Translations under genes and position numbers: made by a program | Shown here: piece by piece, positions 22,472 to 33,783 of the stretch | Layout of the letters: every line of letters begins with the position of its first letter | How positions within the stretch are numbered: the first letter of the stretch is position 1 | Source of the DNA: Euleptes europaea | Lineage: Eukaryota > Chordata > Lepidosauria > Squamata > Sphaerodactylidae | Length of the DNA stretch: 64,000 nt | Assembly: GCF_029931775.1 (NCBI RefSeq) | Contig: NC_079332.1 | Location: 1,562,501-1,626,500, forward strand | Direction: 5' to 3' | Notes under the pieces: generated by a model | The model's database searches: none | What the model was told of the DNA's origin: nothing | The model's input: the letters and a program-made list of their open reading frames with translations, nothing else

Positions 22472-25316
22472 CTATAGCCTCTTGTAGCGGTAGATGTGGT
22501 ACCGGCAGCAGGGGCAGTAGTGGTCCACGTCCTTGCAGCATTTGGAGGCAAAGGGGATCAGGCAGCACCCCAGGCAGCAGCTGGAAGAGAGGTGGGGTGG
22601 GTGGGAGGAGACGGTGTTAAGATCTCAGACTAATTCACATGGTAGAGAACAAAGGAAATGGTCTTAAACCGAGGGCGCTTTCGCACAGGCTGAATAATGC
22701 ACTTTCAATCCATTTCCAATGCACGAAAGAGGCCATTTATGCATGGGAGGTTTTGCCTTGGATTTGCTGCCTTCTTGATGCACATTTTCCCCATCTGAAT
22801 TCTCAAAACTCTGCATGGGGGTTTATTGTTGAGTTTTGAGGATTTGGATCCAACCCAGGAAGGCACAGGTATTATTTTTAACAGCTCTTACCCAACCATG
22901 CACATGCAAGTGCAGAGTGCGTATGTCAGAGATCCCACGCGGAAGACGACCTCCGTGGTAATGATCTGGCGGCAGCAGGGGCAGATGGTCGAGGCGGGTG
23001 AGCTCGAGAAGATCCCAGCGACAACGACTGGCGGCTGGCTAGCCCCTGAGCAGCAGCCTGATGGTAAGAGGGGCAAATGGTTTTTGTTCTTCTTGCAGAC
23101 GGTTAGACCTCACCTCGGGTGCTGTGTTCAGTTTTGGGCACCGCAGTTTTAAAAGGATGTAGACAAGCTGGCATGTGTCCAGAGGAGGGCAACAAAGATG
23201 GTGAGGGGTCTGGAGACCAAGTCCTATAGGGAAAGGTTGAAGGAGCTGGGTATGTTTAGACTGAGAGGGGATATGATAACCATCTTCAAGGACTTGAAGG
23301 GCTGTCATATGGAGGAGGGGGCCGGGTCGTTTTCTGTTGCCCCAGGAGGTTGGACCAGAACCAATGGGTTGAAATTAAATCAAAAGAGTTTCCGTCTATA
23401 CATTAGAAAGAATTTTCTAACAGTTACAGCGGTTCCTCAGTGGAACAGGCTTCCTCGGGAGGTGGCGGGCTCTCCTTCCCTGGAGGTTTTGAAGCAGAGA
23501 CTAGATGGCCATCTGTCAGCAATGCTGATTCTATGACCTCAGGCGATTATGAGAGGGAGGGCATCTTGGCCATCTTCTGGGCATGGAGTAGGGGGTCACT
23601 GGGTGTGTGTGTGGGGGGGGAGGTAGTTGTGAATGTCCTGCATTGTGCAGGGGGCTGGACTAGATGACCCTGGTGGTCTCTTCCAATTCTATGATTCTAT
23701 GAGTCCCATTTAACATTCCATTACAGATCTGCCCCACTATTTCAGCACAGCAGGGTTTATCATTCAAATCATCTGCCTGTTAAAGGGTCTTCAACTGATC
23801 ATCTGCCTTTTCATGAATTAAAAGCATCAGTTAAAAAAAAAACTGTCATGAAAGTTAAGAGATGTGCTTCGTTTTAGATGCCAAGCCTGAAGGAGGCATG
23901 AGGACTAATAGAAGTTTCTATTTGCCATTGGAAGGAAAGGTAGTTAAATTTAAGCCTGGCGTACAGAGCAGGTGAGCTGGGAGGTGGTGGGTCTCAGCCC
24001 CACGTCACACTCTGTCAGCCTACCCTACCTCACAGGGTTGCTGTGAGGATAAGACAGAGGAAAGGAGAATGATGTAAGCTGCTTTGGGCTCCCATCGGGG
24101 AGAAAGGCGGCATATAAACAAACTAAATAAATAAAGACATAATTTCCCCCATCCAAGAGAAAGGTTTCTGGCACCTACCTGATTGTCCTTTGTCACAATG
24201 GACCTCTTCCAATGAATAGGGTGGGGGAGACGGACATTCGTCATCAATAATTTCCATGGTGTAGGAATAGTTGTCTAGAGCGGGAGAGAAGGAAGGCAGG
24301 CAAAATGGGCACTTTGCACAGAGACGGCTCAGCTAAGAACGGAAATGACCCCCATGTTGATCTGCTTTTGGGTCCTTCTGAAAGGAAATGGGGGCCAGGC
24401 TGGCTGCCACCCCCCAAACCTTGCTTGCGAATAACTTGCAGGTCGGGTTGATCCATCGGTGGAGGAAGGCTGGGCAGAAAGGTGGCCAGAAGCCCGGGAC
24501 CAAGCAACACGTTCAGCTGCATCTCAGTGCGCGGCTGGTGCAGGCGTGCACATGGCAAGGATGCTTTCTTTCTCTTCCCGCGCTTAGAATCTGGAATCCT
24601 TCTCCTAGCATCTTATTTCTCTATGTGCAGGGGGGATGGTTTAAGAAACCACCCAACCTCTGCTCACAAACAACCCCCCTCCACCCTCCCACATCAGAAG
24701 GAGGATTCCAGAGCAGTCTTCCTTCCGACACGCTTTCTATGGGGGTATTTTTAATTTGAGGTTTGGTTTCCCCCCCTCAGCGCAGCGAAATATGCGTCCA
24801 GTCCAGGAAGACCTACGCCCCAAAGATTCTGATGCAACTTGGATGCATCTTAAAATCTGGCATTCGGGCAATTGTGATTCTGGCCGACTACGTACCTGAG
24901 GTTTCGTAATGTTCTGGTGCGCAAGGATCTACTGCAAATGGATCCGAGCTATATGACGGCGCGTACGGATCCGAGCTATATGACTTTGGCGCGTACAGAT
25001 CCGAGCTATATGACTTTGGCGCGTATGGATCTGAGCTGTAGGATTTTGCAGTGTATGGATCCGAGCTGTATGATTTTGGGGCGTGCGGATCGGGGGTGTA
25101 TGATTTTGGTGCATCTGGGGGAGCATAGGATTTTGAGGGCTGCGGTTCTGGAACATACTGCTTTGAGGCCTGCGGCGCTGCGGTGTATGATTTCTTGGCC
25201 TGTGGTGCCGGGTACAATTCTGGTGTGTATGATGATGAATATCCTGGAGCGTAGGGGGCTGGAGGACGTTTCAGGTCGGCCATTGGAAAGGAGACATTCT
25301 CCTTCTTCTGCTCCAT
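22472..25316 (-). CDS. LITAF-domain protein with decapeptide-repeat N-terminus
   Basis: This gene belongs to the LITAF/SIMPLE family of zinc-binding proteins on the cytosolic face of late endosomes and lysosomes. Coding exons are 25316-24896, 24274-24179, 23045-22892 and 22580-22472, with GT/AG borders and consistent phase, giving 259 aa. Residues 1-140 are rich in Ser, Tyr and Pro, with tandem decapeptides of the type APKSYSSDPY. A PPPY motif (NEDD4-type ligase binding in LITAF) follows at about 160. The LITAF domain is about 190-259: first knuckle ICPCC (Cys194/Cys197), a Cys-rich hydrophobic membrane-inserting stretch, and second knuckle HYCPCC (His244, Cys246, Cys249), ending YKRL as in LITAF and CDIP1. 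An acceptor at 25330 implies a 5' UTR exon upstream that I cannot place. LITAF itself has a much shorter N-terminus, so I leave the symbol blank. Confidence 0.88.
22640..22855. repeat. Possible MITE remnant
   Basis: The segment GGGCGCTTTCGCACAGGCTG, followed by short imperfect repeats of TGCACTTTCAATCCATTTC, resembles a short non-autonomous DNA element I associate with reptile genomes. It lies in the last intron of the LITAF-like gene. The assignment is from memory. Confidence 0.35.
23092..23703 (+). repeat. CR1-type LINE 3' fragment, long copy
   Basis: About 610 bp of the LINE 3' region, from GTGCTGTGTTCAGTTTTGGG through GAGAGGGGATATGATAACC to the terminal ATTCTATGATTCTATGA. Confidence 0.85.
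23975..24141 (+). repeat. Canonical Sauria SINE 3' half
   Basis: CTACCTCACAGGGTTGCTGTG with GGCGGCATATAAACAAAC and AAATAAATAAAG matches the conventional Sauria-SINE tail shared with Bov-B LINEs, unlike the TTC-tailed copies elsewhere. Confidence 0.75.
24940..25135 (-). repeat. Coding minisatellite, 30-bp unit
   Basis: Five to six tandem 30-bp units built on GGATCCGAGCTATATGACTT (as read on +) lie in frame in exon 1 of the LITAF-like gene. One unit has lost three bases (a codon), which keeps frame. Confidence 0.85.
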
Positions 25317-25680
25317 CCTTTTGGTTTGTCTGTGAAAGATACAACAGAGTGAAGATGAGGCTTTTGAGCCAACCTTTGGCCAGACTAGGGGGAGAGACCT
25401 GAGGCTTTACAGCGGGGTGGGGGTGGGGGTTGGGGTTCGGCTTGATTCTCTCATTCTGCGAATGTCTGCCTGACATTTCGCACTCTCTTCCATCGAAACA
25501 AGGGCCTAAAATGCTTTCCTGGGAAAACTCTATTAGCCAGGCAAAGTCACAAAAGAGTTCCTTCATCCACCAATTCCCAAGGGGAAGAGATAGCGAACAT
25601 CCTGGCTACTGTATTTTGGACCAGCTGGAGTTTTTGAGCCCTTTTCAAAGTCAGACTTGTATTCAAAGCCATGTGGTACA

Positions 25681-26330
25681 ATCATAGAGTTGGAAGGAAC
25701 CACCAGGGTCATCTAGTCCAACCCCCTGCACAATGCAGGAAATTCACAACTACCTCCCCCACACACACCCAGTGACCCCTACTCCATGCCCAGAAGATGG
25801 CCAAGGTGCCCTCACTCTCATGAACAACCTAAGGTCATAGAATCAGCATGGCTGACAGATAGCCATTAGCCTCTGCTTAAAAACCTCCAAGGAAGGAGAG
25901 CTCACCACCTCCAAAGGAAGCCTGTTCCACTGAGGAACCACTCTAACTGTTAGAAAATTCTTCCTAATGTCTAGATGGAAACTCTTTTGATTTAATTTCA
26001 ACCCGTTGGTTCTGGTCCGACCTTCTGGGGCAACAGAAAACGACCCGGCCCCCTCCTCCATATGACAGCCCTTCAAGTCCTTGAAGATGGTTATCATATC
26101 CCCTCTCAGTCCTCTCCTCTCCAGGCTAAACATACCCAGCTCCTTCAACCTTTCCTTGTAGGATTTGGTCTCCAGACTCCTCACCGTCTTTGTTGCCCTC
26201 CTCTGGACACATACCAGCTTGTCTACCTCTTTCCTAAATTGCAGTGCCCAGAACTGAACACAGTACTCTTGGTGAGGTCTGCTTGGTGAGAGCAGAGTAA
26301 AGAGATACCATCACTTCCTCCTTATCTAGG
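25681..26330 (-). repeat. CR1-type LINE 3' fragment, long copy
   Basis: Reverse copy from ATCATAGAGTTGGAAGGAAC through GTTATCATATCCCCTCTCAG to GAGCAGAGTAAAGAG, about 650 bp, lying upstream of the coding start of the LITAF-like gene. Confidence 0.85.
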
Positions 26331-26682
26331 AGAGAATCGCAGCTGGGGTAATGGCCAGCTGAAGTTCTCCTGCAGCATCAACACAGGCCCAATTTTCCCA
26401 GCCAAGGTCCTCCCTCCCTCAGGGCAGCCGAGGCAGTTTGGGTTTCAAAACAAGGGTGGAAACCAGATGGAAATGGGAGCTTACAGGACGGTTATCAAGG
26501 ATAAGACGGCAAAGAGGAGAACATTATTTGCTGGAGGTAAAAATACAAGGAAATAGTTTAAGAGATAAAGTGGAGCCTCTGCCGAGCCAAACTCCCTTGA
26601 GCACCGCCTCGCGTTGGATCGTGTCCCTCTGTTCCTTGAACAGCTGACCTTTCATTCAGCACAGGGAACCTTCCTCAGTACT

Positions 26683-26840
26683 AACCAGGCCAACCCTGCT
26701 TAAGCTTCTGAGATAGAGCAAGGTTGGACGAGCCTGAGCCATCCAGGTCAGGGCAGACAAACAGAGGTAGTTTGCCATTGCTTGCCTCGACGTAGCGTCT
26801 CCTGACTTCCTTGGTGGTCTCCCGTCCAAGTCCTAACCAG
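26683..26840 (-). repeat. 5S-rRNA-derived SINE
   Basis: Reverse copy with GGTGGTCTCCCGTCCAAGTCC and CTGCTTAAGCTTCTGAGAT, the complement of the 5S-like head, plus the AGTTTGCCATTGCTTGCC body. Confidence 0.7.
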
Positions 26841-26924
26841 GGCTGCCGGTCTAAGTAGACAATACTGACTTTGCTGGACCGAGGGTCTGATTCAGTAGAA
26901 GGCAGCTTCATGTGTGTTCATGTG
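26841..26924 (+). repeat. tRNA-Ala-derived SINE tail, fused to a 5S SINE
   Basis: Only the 3' part (GGCTGCCGGTCTAAGTAGAC to TTCATGTG) is present, directly joined to the preceding inverted 5S SINE. Confidence 0.75.
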
Positions 26925-27940
26925 AGCATGCAGCGACCGGCTGTGTTTCCCCATGGCTGTTGTCAACACCTTCTGGCTGTGGTGGTTCGGTGCAACAGGA
27001 AAAGGACAAGATGATTCTGAAGGGGCCAAGCGCTGGAGAGGATCCAAAGCCCTTCAGCGTGCTAGGGGAAGGCAGGGCGACTGTGCGGAAGAGTGGGAAT
27101 TCCCCGGGTTTTCATCTTGCCATGCTGTGACCTCAGTGCAGCTTGACTCGATTCGAGGCGGACTTGCTGAATTGCAGCAAGAAGGAAGGTGTCAAGCTTC
27201 ACCCCCGCCTGCTTGTAAAAACGATAAGAATTTTCCCCTAATTATTTATATTAATTGACCGTGTAATCATGCATGACAACACCTCTTCTGATTTCCATTC
27301 TGGCGTGGAGATCCCTTCGCACCTGCTGATTTGTATCGTTCCTCTGGCCTTATCTGTAATCTAACACTTTGGGTTGGAGGAAGGGGAGGGTGAATCAAAA
27401 GCATCATGTCTAATTTAGTAACCTCCACCACCACCCTGTCTATTTTTCTCCATTCCAGTCCCAATATAAACACTGTAGGATTTGTTAGGCGGTGTGAAGA
27501 GGTAATTCCGTAATTATTACCTTTAAACTGAAATTAACCGTTGCCGATTTCTCTTAACATGTTGTTGAATTCATAGGTATTAAGAATAATATTGCATTGT
27601 AAAGTTTGGAGTCCCTATTTTTCTGAGCTTGGGCGGGTGGGAAAGCTGGACATCTCTGAAATGAAAGAGTGACCAAGAACATCCACAAGTTGTCATTCAA
27701 AAACGTTGCTTGGTTTCTGACATAGACGCAGCTCCCTTTTAGCTCCAAATGTCAGACAAGCTGCTTTTGTGGGAAGGTGTTCAAAGCTCATCATTGGCAC
27801 CTTGGTACTTTAGCAAGCAGCAGTGGTATTTATGTGAGACAATTGTCAAATAATTTGTTTCCAGACATCGGCCTTTTTTACAATGGGACGGATTTAAGCC
27901 AAGCAGGTGTTTGTTTCCTACAGGTGAGCTAATCAAGGGT
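26925..27940. other. Intergenic sequence, nothing recognised
   Basis: About 1 kb of unique sequence without exon-like segments or known repeats. Confidence 0.4.
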
Positions 27941-28150
27941 AGGGTTGCCAAGTCCCTCTTCGCCACCAGCGGGAGGTTTTTGGGGTGGAGTCTGATGAGG
28001 GCAGGGTTTGGGGAGGGGAGAGACTTCAATGCCATAGAGTCCAATGGCCAAAGGGGCCATTTTCTCCAGGTGAACTGATCTCTGTTGGCTGGAGATCAGT
28101 TGTAATAGCAGGAGATCTCCAGCTAGTACCTGGAGGATGGCAACCCTAGT
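27941..28150. repeat. hAT-like MITE, full length
   Basis: Complete copy from TAGGGTTGCCA to TGGCAACCCTA, close to the family consensus. Flanks show no clear 8-bp duplication. Confidence 0.8.
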
Positions 28151-28494
28151 CATGGGTCATATCCAGATTAATGCAAGTGGGAATCAGAACGTTGATTCCT
28201 TGCGGCCCTGTCCGTAGCAGACAGCGTTGGCCATGTAATGCCAGTGAGCCTACATGCTTACTTAGGGATGGAGGCAAGAGGAAACAGAAGCGGTTACAGA
28301 GACCGAGTTAGCAATCTGCACAGATGCCAGAAATATAACACCTGCTATTTTTGAGCACCCCCTCCAATATGTCACAGAGGAGAACCAGGAAACTACACAA
28401 TACAAAAATCCTTCCTTTTTTGTGGCCAGGATTGCTCCCCAGCTATGCCCTCGCTTCCTCAATTACAACACATAGGGGAGAGGAGAGATCTCAG

Positions 28495-28645
28495 TGGGGT
28501 ACAATCAATGCCCTAGAGTCCACCCTCCAAAGCAGCCATTTTCTCCCAGGGAATTGATCACTATTGCTTGGAGATTAGTTGTAATAGCAGGAGATCTCCA
28601 GGCCCCATCTGTGTGTGTGTGTGTGGGGGGGGGGGTTGGCAATCC
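28495..28645. repeat. hAT-like MITE, 3' part
   Basis: Matches from CAATGCCCTAGAGTCC through TTGTAATAGCAGGAGATCTC to GGTTGGCAATCC, broken by a GTGTGT/G-run tract. Confidence 0.7.
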
Positions 28646-28806
28646 AACTCTCCAACAGACAATTCCCCTTTCATATAGACCTTCTCAACTCTCTTCTTCT
28701 ACACCATGCTCAAGCATCATCCAGACTCTTATTAAAAAGTTGTTTTTAATTTAAGGTGACTTTACAAAGTCATGTTTTTTGCCTATTTAGGAAGTCCCCT
28801 GAGTAT

Positions 28807-28976
28807 GAAGCCAGCTGGGTGACCTTGGGGCAGTCACAGGTCTCTCAGAACTCTCTCAGCCCCACCTCCCTCCCAAGGTGCCTGTTGTGGGGAGAGGAAG
28901 GGAAGGTGAGTGTAAGCCAGTTTGATTCTCCTTAAAAGGTAGAGAAAGTCAGCATATAAAAACCAACCTTTCTTCT
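28807..28976 (+). repeat. Sauria-SINE-like element, 3' part
   Basis: Begins inside the body (AGCCAGCTGGGTGACCTTGG) and ends GCATATAAAAACCAACC with a short TTC tail. Confidence 0.8.
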
Positions 28977-28979
28977 GTG

Positions 28980-29680
28980 TAGAAGACCTGACCATGTCTG
29001 TGGGTGGTTCGGGGGCCAGATGCTTTACTATTGGATATAGGTGGTTATTTGTGGGTCCCCGATTGTGTGCCCGGTTGGCGTTGCTAACCCTCATGACAAC
29101 CCTGGGATTTCTGTCGGCCAAATTCTCCCCATCAATGCAATTCTACAGTTGTCATAATCCAAAAAATACACACACACCCAAACAGAACGTAAGTCCCAGA
29201 TTGTTATCCCATGGGCAGTCTTTGTTCTTTTTTTAATGCCTACTCTTTGAGGCATTTTAATAAGGTGCTGTTATCATATTTATGACTAGGCATATGGTAC
29301 AGGAGAGGGTGTGTTTGCCTGACCCTGAAGCTTAACTTCCCCCAAAGGGATTATTCAAGAGGAGGTACCCCATTTCTGCTCTGTTGACACCCGTTTGTCA
29401 AGATACCCTGCTTTTTCTTCATAGAAAGGTTGCCTCTAGGGAAGCCGGATGAGGGTTTCCTAGAATTATTTTCTGCCTCGGCTTTCTATGAAATAAATAG
29501 TCCTCTGAGGAGGAGGGGGGTATAAAAGTGGTCTGCGGTTGGTGGGCCAGAGGTTCCCTGCCAAGCGTTGGGGCAGCCACCATTCCCCTGTGCTGAGAAG
29601 ATGCAAGAGGGATCCGTGATGACCAAGGATTGGGCCAACTCTTTCTATGAGGGAAAACCATTGGTTCAAGATCTGAGAGC
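28980..29680. other. Intergenic sequence, nothing recognised
   Basis: Unique sequence without credible exons or known repeats. Confidence 0.35.
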
Positions 29681-29682
29681 TC

Positions 29683-29992
29683 TTGGTGTAGCGGTTAAGA
29701 GTGGTGGTTTGGAGTGGTGGACTCTGATCCAGAGAACTGGGTTTGATTCCCTACTCCTCCACATGAGCGGCGGAGGCTAATCCGGTGAACTGGATTTGTT
29801 TCCCCGCTTCTACACATGAAGCCACCTGGGTGACCTTGGGCTAGTCACAGCTCTCTTAGAGCGCTTTCAGCCCCACCTACCTCACGGGGTGTCTGTTGTG
29901 GGGAGGGGAAGGGAAGGGGATTGTAAGCCAGTTTGATTCTTCCTTAAGTGGTAGAGAAAGTCAGCAGATAAAAACCAACTCTTCTTCTTCTA
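29683..29992 (+). repeat. Sauria-SINE-like element, full length
   Basis: Runs from TTGGTGTAGCGGTTAAGAG to a TTCTTCTTCT tail. Confidence 0.9.
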
Positions 29993-30060
29993 AAAGTCCT
30001 GTGTGTGAACCTACCAGTGGGTAGGACCTAACCCTGGTCTCCTTTCCTCTCTCTCCCAGG

Positions 30061-30172
30061 AACACACACAGGTTATCTGGCTGTGGCCCACCACTCGAAT
30101 TATGTCTTCTCCCAGACAGGCTTTGGTTCAGGAAGCCCAAGAAAACGATGAAAGGAACGGGCAAGAACAAGG
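30061..30172 (+). other. Orphan exon-like segment
   Basis: A strong pyrimidine-rich acceptor (CTTTCCTCTCTCTCCCAG) precedes an open segment and a strong donor (CAAG followed by GTAAGG). The frame includes an ATG and would read MSSPRQALVQEAQENDE onward. No partner exon was found. It could be a first coding exon of an unknown or lineage-specific gene, a non-coding RNA exon, or chance. I do not recognise the peptide. Confidence 0.25.
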
Positions 30173-30344
30173 TAAGGAGGTACGCGAGGGGACAGGAATG
30201 AGCTCCTCTTGACTATATGTTCCATTTTTGTGAAACACAGCAGAACCCACCTCCCCAAACCTCACTCGAGGATCCCAGGAAAGGATTATTCCACATGTCT
30301 GACCATTCTGGCTCGGCCAAGCAAGAGTTTTAATTGCTGATAGA

Positions 30345-30445
30345 AGCAGGGATCACCCAGCAAGTTTCCGTGGCAGAGGGGGGGATTCGAACCTGAGTTT
30401 CCCAGATCCTAGCCCATCACCTTAACCACTATACCACGCTGGCTC
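30345..30445 (-). repeat. tRNA-derived SINE head, reverse
   Basis: GGATTCGAACCTGAGTTTCC and CTTAACCACTATACCACGC are the reversed B and A boxes of a SINE head. Confidence 0.6.
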
Positions 30446-30491
30446 TCTGATGACATGGAGGCAGGCAATGACAAACCACCTCTGATTATCT

Positions 30492-30762
30492 GAGCTGTTC
30501 CTCAGTGGAACAGGCTTCCTCAGGAGGTGGTAAGCTCTCCTTCCCTGGAGGTTTTTAAGCAGAGGTTAGATGGCCATCTGTCAGCAATGCTGATTCCGTG
30601 ACCTTAGGTAGATGATGAGAGGGAGGGCATCTTGGCCATTTCTGGTCACTGGAGGTGTGTGTGTGTGTGGGGGGAGGTAGTTGTGAATTTCCTGCATTGT
30701 GCTGGGGGTTGGACTAGATGACCCTAGTGGTCCCTTCCAACTCTATGATTCTGTGATTCTTG
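30492..30762 (+). repeat. CR1-type LINE 3' fragment
   Basis: From GTTCCTCAGTGGAACAGGC to CTCTATGATTCTGTGATTC, with a TG-rich tract in the middle. Confidence 0.85.
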
Positions 30763-30778
30763 CTTTGAAAACCCTATG

Positions 30779-31099
30779 GCGGGGGTGTCAAACGTAAGGC
30801 CCGGGGCCCAAATCTGGCCCCTTGAGAGCACTTATCCAGCCTGCGAGGCAGCCACACACACCCCACCACTGCCGAGGTGTCACTGATCAAAGACTGTTAA
30901 ATAAAAGAACATACTGGAAGAATGTTATTATTTTAATCATGCTTGTATTTTAAGTTAAAAAAATCATTAAGTGGCTTTGCCTGTGTCTTCTATAAAGTCC
31001 GTATACCTGGGCATTAAAAGTTATGGTGCACCTGGCCAGCCCAATCAAATGACATTTATATCACATCCGGCCCTCGTAACAAATTCAACACCCCAGCCG
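30779..31099. repeat. hAT-type DNA transposon remnant, non-autonomous
   Basis: Ends GGGGTGTCAAAC and the inverted-type AATTCAACACCCC, with sub-terminal GGCCCGGGGCC and CATCCGGCCCTCG, match the plan of hAT elements with CAGGGGTGTCAAAC termini. No ORF is present. Confidence 0.6.
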
Positions 31100-31425
31100 T
31101 AGGGTTTTCAAGATAAGAGAGGGTCGGAGGGGGTTTTGCCATTGCCTGCCTCCGCATTATGCCCCTGGTATTCCTTGGAGGTCTCCCAACTATTTGCCAG
31201 GGTCGAGGCTGAAAGTGTGCGAAAGGGTCACCCAACAAGTTTCCGTGGCAGAGGGGGGATTTGAACCTGGGTTTCCCAGATCCTAGTCCGACACCTTAAC
31301 CACTACACCATGATGGCTCTCTAACGACATGGACGTAGGGATTGGCAAACCACCTCTGACCATCTCTTGCCTTGAAAACCCGACGGTGTCACCTAAGTCA
31401 GCTGTGACTTGACAGCACAAAAAAA
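31100..31425 (-). repeat. Composite of 5S-like SINE parts and a tRNA-derived head
   Basis: A reversed 5S-like segment (GGAGGTCTCCCAACTATTTG) is followed by a reversed tRNA-like head (31218-31325) and then a forward 5S-SINE body (GGCAAACCACCTCTGACC to TTGACAGCACAAAAAAAA). Confidence 0.6.
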
Positions 31426-31552
31426 ATTATAGAAACAGATTCAAATGTTTAACATTTCAAGGGACCAGGAGACAGAAGTCTTCAACTCACTCCAACGAGA
31501 GGCATGAATACTGGCACCTCCACAAACTGCAGTTTGCTCTGTTCCCAGAAAC

Positions 31553-31756
31553 TAGGGTTGCCAGGTCCTTCTTTGCCACCGGCGGGAGGTTTTTGGGTCA
31601 GAGCCTGAGGAAGGCGGGGTTTGGGGAGGGACTTCAATGCCATAGAGTCCAATTGCCAAAGCGGCCATTTTCTCCAGGTGAACTGATCGCTATCAGCTAG
31701 AGATCAGTTGTAATAGCAGGAGATCTCCAGCTAGTACCTGGAGGCTGGCAACCATA
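31553..31756. repeat. hAT-like MITE with intact 8-bp target duplication
   Basis: Starts TAGGGTTGCCA and ends TGGCAACCATA, flanked on both sides by CCAGAAAC (31545-31552 and 31757-31764). This is the clearest evidence that the family has 11-bp inverted ends and 8-bp duplications, as hAT elements do. Confidence 0.9.
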
Positions 31757-31759
31757 CCA

Positions 31760-32690
31760 GAAACTGGGATGCTGAACCAGGTGAAGATTCTCAGTGTCTG
31801 AGTAGGAACCGAACCCTGGTTTGTGGATGCCTCCTATCTGTTTGGCCTCTTACAAATACTTTGTTCAGAGTTTTCAAAGGTCACCCCCCCCTAAAAAAAG
31901 TTTATATATATTTAAAAGTTTTCATCTCTTATCACTTCAGGAAACAAAATGTGGTCCATTATAACTGTTCCAAAGGAACCTTATCCCAAGAGAGAGTTTT
32001 CTGTTTCCCCCCATCTTTGCCTATTGAAATTTGGCTTCTCTTTGTGGAAGGCTTCTTTTCGAAGGCGAGAATTAGGATCCTGATACCCAAATAGCACAAA
32101 TGGTGTGGGTTCAGAGGTGTAGTGCTGGATCCCACAGACTCATGACGCTAATAGGAGGCTCTTTCCATGGCAGGAGCACTGTTCTTAGGAGAATGATTCT
32201 GCGGATCCAGCCTACAAAATACTCACTTATTTTCTTGATATGAGCCCCAATATCTTTGCATTTGTGACGGATAGCATGAACCCACTTTGACAGGTATTCC
32301 CTCCCCGAAATCTGTAGATCCGGTGCTCTGATTTCTGGGTTGTAGAGAAAAATATTTGGAGCTGACTTCCCCAGATAAAACAGTGCCGGGGGGCTTATAG
32401 CAATAAAAAATGAGACAGAGTAAAAGGAAAAGGAATAGCATCGAAATGGCCGGGGAAATGCCACAGCTGTCTCAGCTGAACCAAGGGGGGAAAACAGATT
32501 TTGCACATCTACAGCACCACAGATTGCTGACATACTAATAAAATCAGGATTGTTGGCAATGTTATGTATTCATTCCTTCCTATAATTAAGCTGAACGCTA
32601 TCAAAATGTTCACTGAATGTCATCATTCCAATGCCTCTCTTTCAACGTTACGTATTTTCAACTTCTGCTGTCGAATTCAGGTCCTTAAGG
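31760..32690. other. Intergenic sequence, nothing recognised
   Basis: Unique sequence. A 140-codon antisense open frame (32111-32533) contains an AG/GT-bounded segment but has no recognisable domain. Confidence 0.35.
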
Positions 32691-32699
32691 GGTTTGCCA

Positions 32700-32860
32700 A
32701 ATGAAGCAGGACTCCAGCGGCACCTAAAATACAAGCCCAACCCTTTGTGAGCCAGTGCTCACTTCATCGCATGCATTGGAGTGAGCTCTGATTTGGGGAC
32801 ACGTAGGTAGGAATAAAGCTTTGCTGCTCTTCAAGGTGCCGTTGAACTCCTGCTTGTGAT
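32700..32860 (-). repeat. Penelope-like remnant with inverted ends
   Basis: CAGGACTCCAGCGGCACC at the left and AGGTGCCGTTGAACTCCTG at the right are imperfect inverted copies. The - strand reads GATGAAGTGAGCACTGGCTC then ACAAAG, a hammerhead-like stem (GTGAGC/GCTCAC) with a decayed core. The family assignment is an inference. Confidence 0.45.
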
Positions 32861-33469
32861 TCCGCCGACAATCCCCCCCATCCATCTTTGCTATCTCCTT
32901 CCCTTCTAGCTCACCGATCTCTTCCACATGCAGCTCTACCTGTCAGCCAAAAGGTAAAGGGAATCCGTACCACTGTCTGATGAGCTAGCAGTTCTCCCCT
33001 CAAACTCCAGATATCTTCATCCACAGCTCGATGGCTCGGTTGTGTCGGGAGAGAGAAGAGGGCATATTATTGTCCCAGGGATTTGTCCACGCAGAGCGCA
33101 GGATCTGAGGAACGGCTGGCCCCGGCGAGGATAACAGGAAGGGAATGGTGATGTCAAGTAGGTAGCATTTAGTTCACTCCTCCAGGTACGTCGGGTTCTC
33201 CAGCTTCCTCCAACCACGCGGCGCGGTACAAAGCATCCTTCCAGGAATGCAGGGAAACTGGTTGGCCGAGAGGGCCCAGGACATGGCTAATTCTTTCCCG
33301 ACTGACTGGGCAGTTTTGCGATGTACATGGAAGTTAATTGAGGACGATCCAGGTGTAGCAAAGGAATGTGGCCCTCTCCATGTGGAAGGGCAGTTGTTGA
33401 CTGATGGAGGCAGAGGGCTAGTGGATTTTGAGCAAGGGCACTTGTTGACTGATGGCGAGCCAACGTGGT

Positions 33470-33783
33470 GTGGAGAGCCAGCGTGGTGTAGTGGATAAGA
33501 GCAGTGGTTTGGAGTGGTGGTCTGATCTGGAGAACCGGGTTTGATTCCCCACTCCTCCACATGAGTGGTGGAGGCCAATCTGGGGGACTGGATTTGTTTC
33601 CCTGCTCCTACACAGGAAGCCAGCTGGGTGACCTTGGCCTAGTCACAGCTCTCTCAGCCCCACCTACCTCACAGGGTGTCTGTTGTGGGGAGGGGAAGGG
33701 AAGGTGATTGTAAGCCAGTTTGATTCTCCCTTAAGTGGCAGAGAAAGTCGGCATATAAAAACCAACTCTTCTTCTTCTTCTTT
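33470..33783 (+). repeat. Sauria-SINE-like element, full length
   Basis: Runs from AGCCAGCGTGGTGTAGTGG, with a short duplicated start, to a TTCTTCTTCTT tail. Confidence 0.9.

Noticed and set aside
24940-25135. CRISPR-like array
   Set aside because: Contiguous 30-bp units without spacers, in frame in a vertebrate exon: a coding minisatellite.
32111-32533. 140-codon - strand frame with AG/GT borders, considered as an exon of a small secreted protein
   Set aside because: No cysteine pattern, signal peptide or domain, and no partner exons.
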